Shown in pieces: positions 1 to 12,600 of a stretch of 64,000 nt of DNA. The stretch comes from Spinacia oleracea (Eukaryota > Streptophyta > Magnoliopsida > Caryophyllales > Amaranthaceae). A program made the position numbers and the translations under genes. Location of the stretch: NCBI RefSeq assembly GCF_020520425.1, contig NC_079488.1, positions 5,805,747 through 5,869,746 on the forward strand, given 5' to 3'. Numbering within the stretch: position 1 is the stretch's first letter; the number at the start of each line of letters is the position of its first letter. Below the pieces are notes generated by a model. The model was not told the DNA's origin, did not search any database, and worked only from the letters and a program-made list of their open reading frames with translations.

Positions 1-844
1 CCTGTGAACTACGAAATAGGATGTCATTCTTGTTAAACAAGATAGTGAATATCAGTGAGCAAGTTCAAGACCAAGAAATATTATAAAATTGCTATTGAAA
101 TGCGATGATCGAAGAGTAAGGAAGCTCAAATCAAGTCAACATATCTCCAAATGTTGTTTCACGACTCTCACCCATTCCTTTAATAAATATTGAAAGATGT
201 TTCAGTATGCTCTTCGACATCTCCCCTTCGATAGGCTAAAGCTCAGGAAATAGTCACCATCTTTAAGTCAAACCAGAGATTTGCTAGAAAGCCTAGAATA
301 GTATTCCTTAAACTGTATACCCAAGTGTAAGAATTGCAAACTCGCTCTTAGAATTGAACTACCCTAGTAATAATTGAACAATTCCTTCAGAATCCTATTA
401 TTTCTAATTCCAAATACGCCTTGTGGTGTAATGGTATAGACCTATAAGTCGTGGAAGTCAGAAATGGGTTCAATACTCCCTCTATTCCCTTTACTTCATC
501 ACTCGATCAGGTTGGTACTTTAGGGGCAACGTATAATATAATGTAAAAATCGATTCATATTGCACACGAATTTAAGAACATTTTAACCCCAACTATTGCT
601 AACTCCTGGCTTCGCTACATGTAGCGTTATTAACCAAATTTTGTTGTTCCACAATAATTCCTACTACACGCTTCACAATACAAGTGCAATATACAATAGT
701 GCGCATAACTTTGGAATACCATCACAATTTTTATTACCTACCAATTTATAATTGAACTATAATTCAAAATAGAGATATACCTGCAGCCTTCAGAAGAAGA
801 ACAGAAGTAGGAGCAGTCTTCAAAATGAAAGTAAAATTCTTATC
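1..844. other. Left-edge spacer, no gene recognised
   Basis: No convincing reading frame or splice pattern was found here. The only structure is a tRNA-like stretch around 421-490, listed separately, and a perfect 14-base palindrome around 614-627 of unknown meaning. The last five bases (840-844, TTATC) are the left target duplication of the solo LTR that follows. The sequence resumes in the same style after that LTR (2208 onward), so 1-844 and 2208-3440 were one continuous stretch before the insertion. Confidence 0.5.
418..495 (+). repeat. tRNA-like SINE remnant (candidate)
   Basis: A stretch resembling the two internal RNA polymerase III promoter boxes is visible: an A-box-like GTGTAATGGTATAG near 427 and a B-box-like GGGTTCAATACTCC near 467. 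The spacing is about 40 bases, as in tRNA-derived SINEs. It does not fold into a clean tRNA by eye and has no CCA or poly(A) end that I can define, so a SINE head fragment is more likely than a functional tRNA gene. Similar heads occur near 50014, 60695 and 61122. Confidence 0.35.
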
Positions 845-2207
845 TGATATGTGTGTTTTATATAGTGTTTTACCCCCGTCCCTTAGTACTTTTATACGTC
901 AAATGAGCTCTTAGGAGCCGTTTTTAGTACTAATATGTGTTATTGAGTGTGCCTTGAGTTTCAGGGTTGATTATGAGAAATTGGTCTTTTTAGACCCGTT
1001 TCATGGTGATTTAGGCCACTACACGAGCTCGAGGAAGTTCGGGACCTCTATCGTCGACTTTCGGGAGCCTTAGATGCTTATGGTTGATCCCCGAGAGTTA
1101 GACTCGGTGATATGGGCGAAGGATATTGAAGATTGCAAATCGCCCTGTGAGCTGAGGGCGAAACGCGACCATCGGGCGGAAATCCAAAGAATTGGAACCA
1201 TCCATACGCGCCCGATCGGGCGCCCATCAGAAGGCAGATATCAACTTTTCGCAAACCACCCGATCGGGCGGAATTTGGCCCGATCGGGCCGACTGTCGAG
1301 CACATCGCCCGATCGGGCGACGCCAACCTCCAGCAGATTTTCGCGAGCTTCTTTTCCGTTTTTATGCTTTATTTTAGGCAAACTATATAAACTAGCGATG
1401 ATGATTTTTGAGGACATCTTTTATTCTAGTTTCTAATACTTAGTTTATTTCTAGTTTTCTCTCTAATTGTTCAAATACTTAGTTTTTAATTCTAAGTAAA
1501 AATTCAAGCTTTATTATTCATTTGTTCTTCAATTCGGTATTGTTTCTTACTTGAATTTTATTTTATTGCTTTAATCATGTTTTCAATTATGTTGATTGCG
1601 TTGTTATTTATTATCATGAGTGAGTAATTTAATTCCTAGGGTTTTAGGGGATCCATGAATGCATGATTGAGATTATATGTGGACATGATATTTGATTGAT
1701 TGATTATAATTTCTATAGCTTATTATTATTGCTCGTCAATTCTGTTCGGCTGGACTATTTTGATTTGAGTTTGATTAACCTTAGATTATGCGCCGAGAGG
1801 TATAAATCTGATGTTTTTGGTCTGTGGCTATTAGATAGGAATTATTTCTAGTACATAGCGAGAGCCTGCTAGTTGTTTTATCCTAAGGAATTCATAAGAT
1901 TCGAGAGATGCATGTTTTCCTAGTTATGATTGTTAATTGATTGTTATTGTCCGTTGTCCAATCCCGGTCTGCATTTATGGTGAACCGCTGCCCTAGATTC
2001 CTTTAATATTGTTATTTTTCGATTTGATTACTTGTTTTAGTTTAATACACAAACCAATCCAACTCTTGTTACCAGTAGTCTAGATTAGTAATTTAATAGT
2101 AGAAAGAACGCCTGTTTCCCTGTGGATACGATCCCTGCTTCCCTTGCTATATTTTTAGTTGGTGAACGTTAGGTTTATCTTTGATAGGAGTGTGATTTAG
2201 CCTGTCA
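845..2207. mobile_element. Solo LTR of an LTR retrotransposon
   Basis: The segment starts TGATATGTG and ends GCCTGTCA, and is flanked on both sides by the five bases TTATC (840-844 and 2208-2212), the length typical of LTR-retrotransposon integration. It is 1363 bp long, has no protein-coding content and no second LTR copy in the window. It therefore looks like a solo LTR left after recombination between the two LTRs of one element. Near its 3' part (2100-2160) it has a CCTGTGGATACGATCCCTGC-like stretch that reminds me of plant Ty3/gypsy (Athila or Ogre type) LTRs; this family placement is only a guess. Four palindromic GCCCGATCGGGC-type motifs lie at 1208-1319. Confidence 0.7.
1208..1319. 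repeat. Cluster of GCCCGATCGGGC palindromes
   Basis: Within 112 bases there are four copies of a CCCGATCGGG-centred palindrome: 1208-1223 (16 bases, GCGCCCGATCGGGCGC), 1259-1270, 1277-1290 and 1306-1319. They lie inside the solo LTR, are strongly GC-rich against an AT-rich background and each carries two CpG sites. They could be transcription-factor sites, structure-forming elements or simple duplication products. Nothing in the sequence decides between these. Confidence 0.6.
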
Positions 2208-3290
2208 TTATCCTGCATTCACCCAAATCCATATATGGTTCACAAAGCATAATCTAAAAGAAAAAACCTCAACCCCAAACCATTTAGATAAGATCACTTT
2301 CACGGTTACACAAAAAAGAAAAATACTGAAACTAAAGTTTCAATGCATTATATTTTAAATCACTGACACACGAGGAAAGGTGGGAGGGAGAAAAATGTCA
2401 TCCATATTTGACATCTACTGCAGTGAAAAATAAACAAAAAAAGCACACAATACGAGTATGATCACAACCTCAAGAACATGTATTTGAAAAAACAAATTAC
2501 CGGCGAGTTCCCATAGTTCATGGCTTGACTGAAAGAACCTAGATGAGCAAGCTGTCAAATTTCAAAGAGAGAAAACTTCTTAGCTTGCAAGATTTCAAAC
2601 TACAACAAATGTTCACATTATAGAACCTGGAATGAGTACCACCTGAGGTGGTTCACCACCCATTGAATCCCTTTTCCCCGAGGCTTCACCCCCCTTAGCA
2701 GACCCTTTGTATCACCTACCATATTCACAACAACCAAAAGCAAAGTACGCAAATCGACTATATACCATTCTGTTTGTAATCAATTTTTCTTTTGACCATC
2801 CTGTTTGCAAAGTAAGAAAAACGAATATACGTCTAAGAAGAGGAAGAATCTAGCAAAAAAAGCCCACGAAAAATGAACATAAATACAATCAACGGGGAGA
2901 TGAATACAAAATAACTGTTTGCAATCAATTTTTCAAAATCAAACCCTAACTTAGAAGGATGTTGAAGACACAGTTCAGATGCAATTAACCATCAAATTAA
3001 ACCCAGAAAAAGAACAACCATTAAACCCAGAAAAAGAAAAGCCAATCCTCCTGTAATACTACTGAGCGCAACGAAACAAAAAGGGAAGAGGAAAATAAGA
3101 GTACCAAATGCGAGAACCAGGTTGCCGACGACGTTTTGATGATGATCGGAGAACATTGAAATGGGAGATGGAAGTCAAGGGGACAGAGGATAGATGAGAG
3201 CTCTCATGGAGTGACGGGGGAGGAAAATCTCAGACAGAGATTCACGCAACAAATTAATCAGGGATAAGAGAGAAGCAAAGGATATGCACG
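2208..3290. other. Spacer with weak minus-strand candidate exons
   Basis: On the - strand a short frame begins with ATG near 3157 (reading MFSDHHQNVV...) and reaches a plausible GT donor near 3105. A second stretch around 2719-2650 is bounded by an AG acceptor-like and a GT donor-like sequence and codes for a Gly/Lys/Ser-rich segment. Upstream of the ATG the - strand is pyrimidine-rich like a plant leader. I do not recognise the protein, no complete gene can be assembled, and coding status is uncertain. The region directly abuts a Helitron-like 5' end at 3441 in the same orientation, so a captured gene fragment is also possible. Confidence 0.25.
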
Positions 3291-3441
3291 ACAATGTAAA
3301 AATGACCTAAGGGCGTTATGGTCCGCGCACTATTATTAAGAATAAGACAAAAACGAAAACAAAGCACAAAATAGGGACAAAATGGTAAAATCACTATTGC
3401 GTGAATAGTAAATAGTGTTTGAGGCTTTATAAGTGTTAGGA
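3290..3441 (-). mobile_element. Helitron-like 5' terminal fragment
   Basis: Read on the - strand from 3441, the sequence starts TCCTAACACTTATAAAG and is preceded by A, the arrangement expected for a Helitron 5' end inserted in an AT dinucleotide. It is clearly related over about 150 bases to the 5' end of the complete small Helitron at 6198-6576, which lies in the opposite orientation. No matching 3' hairpin plus CTAG was found at lower coordinates within the window, so either the element is truncated or it ends outside. It may have carried the candidate exons that follow it on the - strand. Confidence 0.5.
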
Positions 3442-3704
3442 TTCATCTTCTTTGGTCAATTTATATAGCATCTTAAAAACCACACAAATAGGTTAATCTC
3501 CTCTCTCTAAAGTCGCTTCTGTTTTTTGGCAAGTATTCTGGTTAACCGCGGAGGACGACCGCAAGCGTTATACTGCACTGGGGTAGTGAGAAATTTTCTT
3601 TCAGAGCAGTGGTTCGGTCACGGCGCGACAATCTTTCTAAACCGTTCACCTCGTTCATCACGATATTGAGATAAGTTTATTCCAATTATATGATTGTTGC
3701 AACA

Positions 3705-3790
3705 TCATTAGGCTCATGCGAATTGAATGTGTGAATTTTTTCCCGAGTCACTTCGATTTTACGATATCAATCAGATCGGATCAGTCTTTG
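3705..3790 (+). repeat. Dispersed repeat shared with 59945-60060
   Basis: The stretch with GCTCATGCG, TTGAATGTG, TTTTTTCCCGAGTC and the following TTCGATTTT is repeated with moderate divergence near 59950-60060, about 56 kb away in the same orientation. It lies about 275-360 bases upstream of the DENR start codon, in the promoter or leader zone of that gene. It is probably part of an old transposable element that I cannot classify. Confidence 0.5.
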
Positions 3791-3929
3791 ACATCCCCAG
3801 AAGGCGGACTCAAAATCTATGAGAAATTGGGAACGGATCATTTATTCCTAAACAGGCAACAATATATACAGATACAACTACAACTCTACAAGTCCAAACA
3901 CTTCCTCTTTCAAACCCATCTTGGTAATT

Positions 3930-3965
3930 CAAACCCAAACCCAAACCCAAACCCAAACCCAAACC
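3930..3965 (+). repeat. (AACCCA)n microsatellite in DENR leader
   Basis: About six tandem copies of the hexamer CAAACC lie 100-135 bases upstream of the DENR start codon, in what is probably the 5' untranslated region. The unit resembles, but is not, the plant telomere repeat CCCTAAA. It is followed by a poly(A)/GA-rich tract just before the ATG. Confidence 0.8.
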
Positions 3966-4063
3966 AAAAGCCCTTTTCCCAGATTCTCCTGCACTCGTCT
4001 TCCTTCTTTTTCCGCGCACACTCACAGGAAAAAAAAAAAAAAGAGGAGAGAGAAAGCTTAACA

Positions 4064-7000
4064 ATGGCGGAGAAGCCAGAAGCAGTGAAGGTTCTATATT
4101 GTGGAGTATGCGGTTTACCCGCTGAGTATTGTGAATTTGGACCCGAATTTGAAAAATGCAAACCCTGGTTGATCCAATATGCTCCTGATGTCTACCCTGA
4201 TCTTCTCAAAGGTATTGATTTTTTCTAATCTAAATCCCCCTCTTTTTCATAACCCCAATTTGAATTTTAGAGTTTATGTACCTCATGTTAAACCACATAA
4301 AACCCCATTAATTTTCAGGCTAAATTTTCATTCTTTTGATTATGGGTGTTTGTTTTAGATGTAATTTAAGGAAATTGCAACAAAACCCAGAATTTAATTC
4401 TGGGCAGAAAGTTCACATTTTTTTAAAATAAAGTTTGGATTTTTATTTGTTTATTGTGTTCTATGTATTTTAATTGTCAAGTTTTGTTCTTTTTGTTTTG
4501 GATTGTTGTTGCTGTATATGATTGTTCAGATAGCGATGGTAAAGAAGTTGATAAGGTATCTGATCAGATGCAGTCCACCTCAATTTCTGCTGGTAATACT
4601 CTCTTCAAGTATTTAGTTATGGAAGCTATTGATATGAGTTTGCTTGCTTTTACTTTTATTCAATAATCTGGTATTGGTTTTGACAGTAGTTTTGTTCATT
4701 GTTCTATTGCTCATTTGGATTGGAGTAATAAATTGATTAGATTAATAAAATAAAATAAAGGGATTTGTGATGAAGTATGTTGAATTGTACGGTTTTCAGT
4801 GTTGTTTTGAGTTTATGTACCCTTTCAATACGAATTCCAAGGCGTTAATTTTCTACAAGCAACCATTTTGGTAATATGGGTGTAGAATACAAAGCTTGAG
4901 AGTTACTATTCTTGATTAGGGGTTCGTGAGTGTTTTAGCAGCCTTGGTGCCAAGAACAGTTTGGAGTTCTATGAACTGTCCAGGTTTCTAATGTTGTTGG
5001 AAGATAATTCGGTCAAGAAGTTTGTCTCCTTTTCTTTAATAGATTAGGCACACTTTATCCTGTTTTGCACTTTGTGTATGTATTTGAGATTTTGGTTATT
5101 TGTACCCTCTTTTATGTGGTCCTGGTCCACGATGAAGAAGGCTCTCTTTAAATTTGATAGAAATTGTTGTTAGCAGAGTTCACATTTAGAGCTTCTCCTA
5201 AGGACAGGGAAATTGATAAGGAATTGGATAAAGGAAAATAAACAAATGATTCTGATCACTCTGGCTGTACATTCGGCCTTTTTTCGTAAGATCTTAGCAT
5301 AATTAAGGTTCTGTTTGGTAGGGTGTAAAACGTTTTTATGGAAAACGATTTTCCCCTTTTCAATCATTTTATGTTGTTTGGTTTGACGAGGGATGGAAAA
5401 CAATTTTCCGTAACTCCCTCAAAGGTGGAAAAATATTTTCCATTTGAAAGGAAGGGAAATCACTTTTCTATCTCTCCATCTTTCCTCCTTACCTCCATCT
5501 TCCTTCTTCCCATCAATCTTCTCCCATCTTCTATTTATTTTCTTGCAAAGAACGAAACAAAGGAAAATTAGTTTGAAGTTGTATTTTTATTTGAATTTTT
5601 TTTCCATGGAAAATCATTTTTCCCTGAAAACGTTTTACGCCAAACCAAACGGAGCCTAAGAGTAATCATCTCAAGGTTCTCCCTTCTATCCTTTGTAGTA
5701 TTTCTTGTAGGGTAGACTTATGCCTCCGTTAGTTTAGTCATCTCAATGGTGTTGAATGCATGTGGGAAATTTTATTCTGGGAATTCAAAGAGCATCATTG
5801 AAGGGAGATAATCCTGTAAATGATTTTCATTGCTGGTGATAATATGCCATTCAATTTGGGGGTTGTTGCACAAAGGCATAACATACCGGCCGAGCGAGGC
5901 TGGTTGAGAAGAAATAACTTTTTTTCTCTCATTTTCCATCTCTTTGAACTTTACTTTCCCTCTTTATTGGTTAGCTTTATTATCCATGATTAATCTTTCA
6001 GCTTTGTTGCACACGTGCACCTAGGTTTGCTCTATTGCAGCTAAGTTTTCTCTTTGCTTGAAAACTAAAACTCTGAAACAACTTCGTGTATCTCATTGAT
6101 TTTTTGTTTTCCACTTGGGAAGAATGTCAGTTAGGAAGTGCATTTTTACTTAAACATTCGATCATTAGCCTTGTTGACGTAGAGTAAATGAGTAATATCC
6201 TAACACTTATAAAGCTTCATACTTTGATTACTATTCACCCAATAGTGCATTTACGTGCATGCCCCTCATTTCCTTCTTTGTTTTATTTTTTCTTATTCTT
6301 AACAATAGAGCATTTACGGTTTCACCCTTCCATTGCTATACAAAATGTGTTGTTTTCTTTGGGTATAATTTCCTATATATTGTACCTTCGAACTATCAAT
6401 TAAAACGCATATGATTTCTATTTCCTGTTACATGTAAATCCAACATCTAACTTTAACATATCATTTCTAGCATTTACCATAAATTGTAAGTTCCTAGCTT
6501 TTAAGTAATATTTTTACAAAAATAATTTTGTATACCTTGGGGGATCGTGCGCGCTAGCGCACGATCCAACAACTAGTCTATGGAAAACTATTGTCTTCTG
6601 AAAAAAATTACTGGGGTCAAGTAATTCACTGCTTTCTTTGTGATTTGTAAATCTGGGTTGCAAATTTTGGCGTATTTGTTTCCTGCGTCATTCCGTAAGA
6701 GTAGATTGATCTGTGTCAAACACTATGGCATTTCCTTGAAACATAATGTCATTTAAGATATCTGTTGTCTAAGCCAAATCTCTATTTAATGACTATTGCA
6801 GGTGGCTCTTCAACATCTAAACCAGAAGAAGTAAAGCGACTTCCTGGCGGGAAAGTTAAGAAGAAAGTAAGAGTTCTGAACTTAAACCATATTTTATTTC
6901 CCGTGTGTGATGAGCTTATTTAACACTACAATGAGCTATGAAAATCCCTTTTTGTGCTCAACACTTACTAATTGAGTGGTCAACATGCTTGGATCACGTT

Positions 7001-9598
7001 CTTGTTTTGTACATGTACTACATATATGCTATTAACATGGACTAACTTTGGACGTAACGTAATATGATGTGGTCTCTTATTTGATTTTTTTGGATTCTTT
7101 TCTTGTTCCATTAGTTTAGGATTTGGTGAAGGAGAAGGGATAATTCGATATTCTATAATGTAAGTGGGAATTGGACATGTCACCATGTTGTTTTGTTTAT
7201 CTTGGAGTAAACGGACAATAAGCTTTAACAATTCAACATGAAACACTCAGTTAACCTAGTCGAATTATCACTTATGGGAGATAGGAGAGCTCGATTTTGT
7301 TTGTATGTTTATTTGAAACTGAACATAATCATGGGCTATACCTATTTATCTTAATGATGTCAAGGATTGGTATGTATTGATAGTTTTTGTTCTATAGTTT
7401 ATTTGAGTTCCTCTCATATCACCTTTCTTACATAAAGCCCATAAAGGATACCACATTTGCCTTACAATAATCAAGTTTTTTTTATCAAGTATCCAAGCTA
7501 TGTTATATTCCATCCATTTCGAAATAATGAGGACAATTTACCTTTTCACGTTTGCCAATGTAAATGTTTGGACATTAATATCTCTAATTTTGTATTTATA
7601 AAAGGTATACTCGTTCCAGTTTGACCGGCACAGAGTTTTAGGCAATTTAATTGACTTATTAATATATTCGGGGTAGTTGATAGTGGGGTATTTTTTAATA
7701 GTTAGTGGGAAATGTGTCAAATAAAGGGGTGAGGTGGGGGTGGGGGTGGTTGAATTTTTAATGTTTTTTTAGGAACTAGGAATACATGTGGGTTAATGGT
7801 CAAGTGAGAGAAGTGATATAATATTAGTAAAATATGCCATTTATAGAAACAGGGCGAGTATTAAGGGGCGGCTTATAAGAAAAGCAGGGCGAGTATTAAG
7901 GGACAGAGGGAGTAAAAAGTTGATATTCCGAAAGTACATATCGAGACGAATTAAACAAGATCCCACACAACTATATTTTTCCTAACCCATAAATCACAAA
8001 TGATAGTCAAATTGAAAATTGTGAATAGTGTCAAAAGTTAAAGTGTCCCTGTTATTTCGAAACGGAGGGAGTACTTGTCTGCGGAAAATACTTGATGGCA
8101 AATGGATGAGAGTTTTGTTTGAATTGAAAGCCAGATATCTTGGTCTACAATTTTGGAGGCTTTTTGTAAATTGGGGAACCTAATAAATATGGGAGCATCT
8201 AATAAATCAAACAACCAAACTAGTGGTCCCCTCTTCCCCCTTCCCCCTTCCCACCAGATTCCTTTTTTTAAAAAAGAAAAAACGTGATATATTTTTTCGA
8301 CGGTAATATTTCTTCAACAAAACCCGATTATCTTCAACCGTAATATTACCATTTACAAAAAAATTCAAAACTTTCTAAATATAATGAATTAAAAAAAATC
8401 AATTGTCATATTTTTTTTATCCTTTATAAATAGAGACCAATCTTGATATATTTTCAACACGTTAAAAAATCCATATTTATCATACAAATCCTTATGGCAT
8501 AATATATATATATTGACATGATGAACGAACATACATTTACGAATAAATATATCGTGTTCCTGTCATTCAGAAACATTGAGAAACACTCGAACTATTGGAA
8601 ATTCAGTAAACAAACTTACACACTGATAACAATTCAACAATTTTAAGTCAACAAATAACAAAAGCTAAGTTCCCAACTCCATAACCTCAATCGATGAATC
8701 AAAATATATTTACCATGCTAAAAAGTAATTAGTAAAGAATGCTCAAAACATAACTTAAATGTTGAATTCCCACTAAATTGAGAAGCTTCTTCCTTTATTC
8801 ATTTACGGTCGGCAACCTGCTCCTCTAATAACTTGAATTGACCACTTAGAACATTCAACTTCTCGGCTTTTAGCTCCGCACTTTTGTTGTAAAGACTTTC
8901 CCATTCCTTATCCATTCTTTCAAGATAACATGAGCACAACCGATATACGACTTCTGTAAACACCGGGATACTCAAATTCGAAATAGTTAAACATTAGAGC
9001 ATTGTGTAGAGAAGGATAGAGTGAAGGAAAGAGAAGCATTCAAGCAATCGGAGTTTTAGTGTTGTCAATCGGAGTCGTTTACCTTTATGGGCTTTGGAAA
9101 GTCATCAGCCAAAGGTAAATGACTCCGGTTGACAACAACACAGCGCCTCTGTTGTAGTCGGTTGCTTGAATGCTTCTCTTTCCTTCACTCTATCCTTCTC
9201 CACACAACTACACAAGACTCTAACGTTTAACTACTTCTAATTTGAGTATCCCGGTGTCCAAGAGAAGCCGTATATAGGTTGTACTCATGTTATCTTGAAA
9301 TCTTTACAACAAAAGTGCGGAGCTAAAAGCCGAGAAGTTGAATGTTCTAAGTGTTCAATTCAAGTTATTGGATGAGCAGACTGCTGACCGACATTTAAGT
9401 TATGTTTTGAGCATTTCTTTACTAATTACTTTTTAGCATGGTACGTGTATATTGATTGATTGTTTGAGGTTATGGAGTTGGGAACTTAACTTTTGTTATT
9501 TGTTGACTTAAAATTGTTGAATTGGTATCAGTATGTATGTTTACTAATTTCCAGTAGGCCGAGTGTTTCAGTAGGTAAATGTATGTTCGTTCATCATG

Positions 9599-9680
<82 letters not shown>

Positions 9681-12600
9681 CTGTGATGGTACATTTAGTA
9701 AGAGATATAAATGCGAAATTATGGATTTTTTGAAGTGTTGAAAATATATCAAGATTGATCTCTATTTATAGAGGATAAAAAAAAATGACCGTTGGTATAT
9801 ATATATATGTTTAAATTCATTATACTAAGAAAGTTATGATTTTTTTTTGTAAACGATAATATTACCGTTGAAGATAATCATGTTTGAAGAAATATATCGG
9901 GAAGCAGTGCCACACAACAGTTTTTATGGGGACAGGGAACCACTAGTTTGGTTGTTTGATTTTATTGAATGCTCCAATATTGATTAGGTTCCTTAATTTA
10001 TAAGAAGCCTCCAATATAGGTGGGAAGGTTCTTTTTTCCATTTTTTCTCAAATGGAGAACCTATTTTCCCACCAATGTTGATGCGCTGATAAAGTTAGTG
10101 GAAAGTGATGTGGATTAATGAGATGAGGAGAGAGAAATTAAGGGGAGGTTGACCAATGTTGATGCTCTGCTAGAAATGCATTAATTAGGTTGAGTTCACT
10201 CGATATACTTTCTTTCGGGGCCTATTCTCTCCTCCCTTCAGCCTGTTTACAAATTACAAGTCCCTCTCTTAACCTGAAGAGTTGATAGGAGTCAGAATGT
10301 GGCGATGTTGTGTGGTTTTTTGCTGTCCTCCTGACATTTAATCTGTCTTCCTTCTTTCCTCCACTAATCTCCTACGACCTGCTCATACGTTAATAATATC
10401 CATTGGTCCACAAGCCTGTTTTTGGAACAAGTTTTTTTTTTTTAATTGTCGATTAGGTTTTTTCTATATTTTTTCTATTTTTCAAATCTCTTTGCTTGCT
10501 TAGGATTGTTGTTTCGAGAAGCCTTATCCTTTCACTTTATTTTAGAAATAAATCTGGGAGAGGAATGAATTATTTGTTTTGGAATCACCTTTTTTTTTGT
10601 CTTCCTTTCTGCTTTGCTTAGATATCCTTTCTTGTTCTTCTCCATTCACAATAGTCAATTAATGTTGAAACAGCCATATATAAATGAACTGGTTGGTTGA
10701 ATATTACTAAAGGTGAGGGTGACTCTCCTAAGAGGCTTAAGACTACAACATATAACATTTCCCTTCTACACTGCTTAGCTTTTCAATTCTTATGCTGAAA
10801 CACTAAATACAGACACATATGGAGTGTGTTTGTATATAATAGAGCACTGTTGTAGGTTGGAGCCTTGGATAATTGAACTACATCTTTAGGAAGTTGCATG
10901 TCTGAGCTAATGCCGAGTTATGTAAATGAATCTTGTGTTCTATTATGCTTTTGGTCCACTAGTGTATTTTTTGTAATATAATTTCTTGCATTGTGCAGTT
11001 TGTTTTCTGAGTTTGGTTGGCATTAACACACTAACTCTATACCACCTTTCACTTGTAGGACAAGAAAGAAGTTATTATTGAGAAGGTTGTAAGGAATAAG
11101 CGAAAATGTATCACCACTGTGAAAGGATTGGAGCTTTTTGGTGAGATTTTCTGCTCGGATTATTTCTTTGATATAATTGCATATGAATTCCACAAATGAG
11201 TTATTTTGTGTAAATGATAAACAGGTTGAAAGTGTCTTGAGTCTTGGCTAACTCAATCACTTATAATTGGACAGGTCAAAATGTTAATGACTGACGTGTT
11301 CAATTATAGTTTAATGACGTTGATCTTTATTACGGAGTACTTGTTACAACCACATTTTCATGTCCAATTTTCCCGTCCTTGCTCTAATATAGATTTCTCC
11401 AAATCCTAGCTTCCTAGTATAAAGTATATTGATACTTTCTACTGTTAGTTCAAATTTTGCCAAATAATTACTCGCCTCTTTATTTTTAATAAATTTTATT
11501 AACATTTGTCAGTGTCATATTCTTGTTTGGAAACTCAAAACTAATTAGACATACTATATGATTAACGAAAAAGGAGGGAATGGGGGAGGGAAGCTCCGTT
11601 TTCTCTTTAAGGCTCCGTTTGTTTCAACGGAAAACATTTTCAAAGGAAAATGATTTTCCATGGAAAATGATTTTCAAGGGAAAACATCAAGGGGAAGTAA
11701 TTTTCCTTTGTTTGTTTCCTTACAAGAAAAAATTATAAAGAAAAAGAACATAGAAGTTGAAATGAGATGAGAAAAAAGAAATGTAAGGTATTAGAGTGGA
11801 AAATGTGGCATTCCTTCATTTTAAAAGGAAAGTTTATTTTCCTCTAGAGAAAGTTGTTTTCCATCTTTAGGAAAATTGTTTTCCACCCTTAACAAAACAA
11901 ACAAAGGAAAATAGGAGAATCATTTTCCGAAAATGTGTTTTCCGTCAAAACAAACGGAGCTTAAATTTCTCCAATATTAGAGAGAAGGCGTTTATTATAG
12001 AGAGAGGAATACCATCCCTTTCTGTCTCCAAACCTTTTTTTATCTAAACAAGGGAACTTGCTCTCCTCCCTTTTACTCATTTTCTCTCCAAACGATGTGT
12101 AAATGAGTTCAACCCGTTTGTTACTTTGTGTTCAGTTCATATTGTGTCATTGTGTCGAATGACTCGAATCAACTTTTATGTTTAGTAATTGTCAGTATAA
12201 TGGTTTCTGTTTGCTAATTTTTTTCGATTTTTTTCAGCTGTTAAACTCAGTGATGCTTCAAAAAAGCTAGGGAAAAAGTTCGCAACAGGGGCGTCCGTTG
12301 TTAAGGTCATATATAATTTTTAATGGTAGATAAAAATATGTGCCTTGTTGACCTACTTAATAATAAAACGTATGGTTTACTGATTCCAGGGACCAACGGA
12401 GAAGGAGCAAATTGATGTTCAAGGGGATATAGCGTATGATATTGTGGAGTTTATTACAGACACTTGGCCTGATGTAATATACCTTTCGTTGATTCTTCCT
12501 TCTATTTCTGCTTGCATTAGGTTTTATTTTATGTTACCCGGGCTCGGAACCTATATCTGACACGGGTACGTGGTACGTGTCCGATACGGTTATTTTGTGA

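Noticed and set aside
418..495. tRNA gene
   Set aside because: A and B boxes are only approximate and no complete cloverleaf can be drawn; a SINE fragment is the better reading.
614..627. Perfect palindrome as a Helitron 3' hairpin
   Set aside because: No CTRR end at the right distance on either strand.
3716..4063. Upstream extension of DENR exon 1 in frame
   Set aside because: The family starts at MAEKP, the ATG at 4064 has a good context, and the extension translates repeats and leader-like sequence.
3810..4161. Minus-strand frames with Gly-Leu or Gly-Phe repeats
   Set aside because: Shadow of the (AACCCA)n microsatellite and of DENR exon 1.
9470..9741. Frames encoding long Ile-Tyr repeats on both strands
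   Set aside because: Pure translation of the (TA)n microsatellite.
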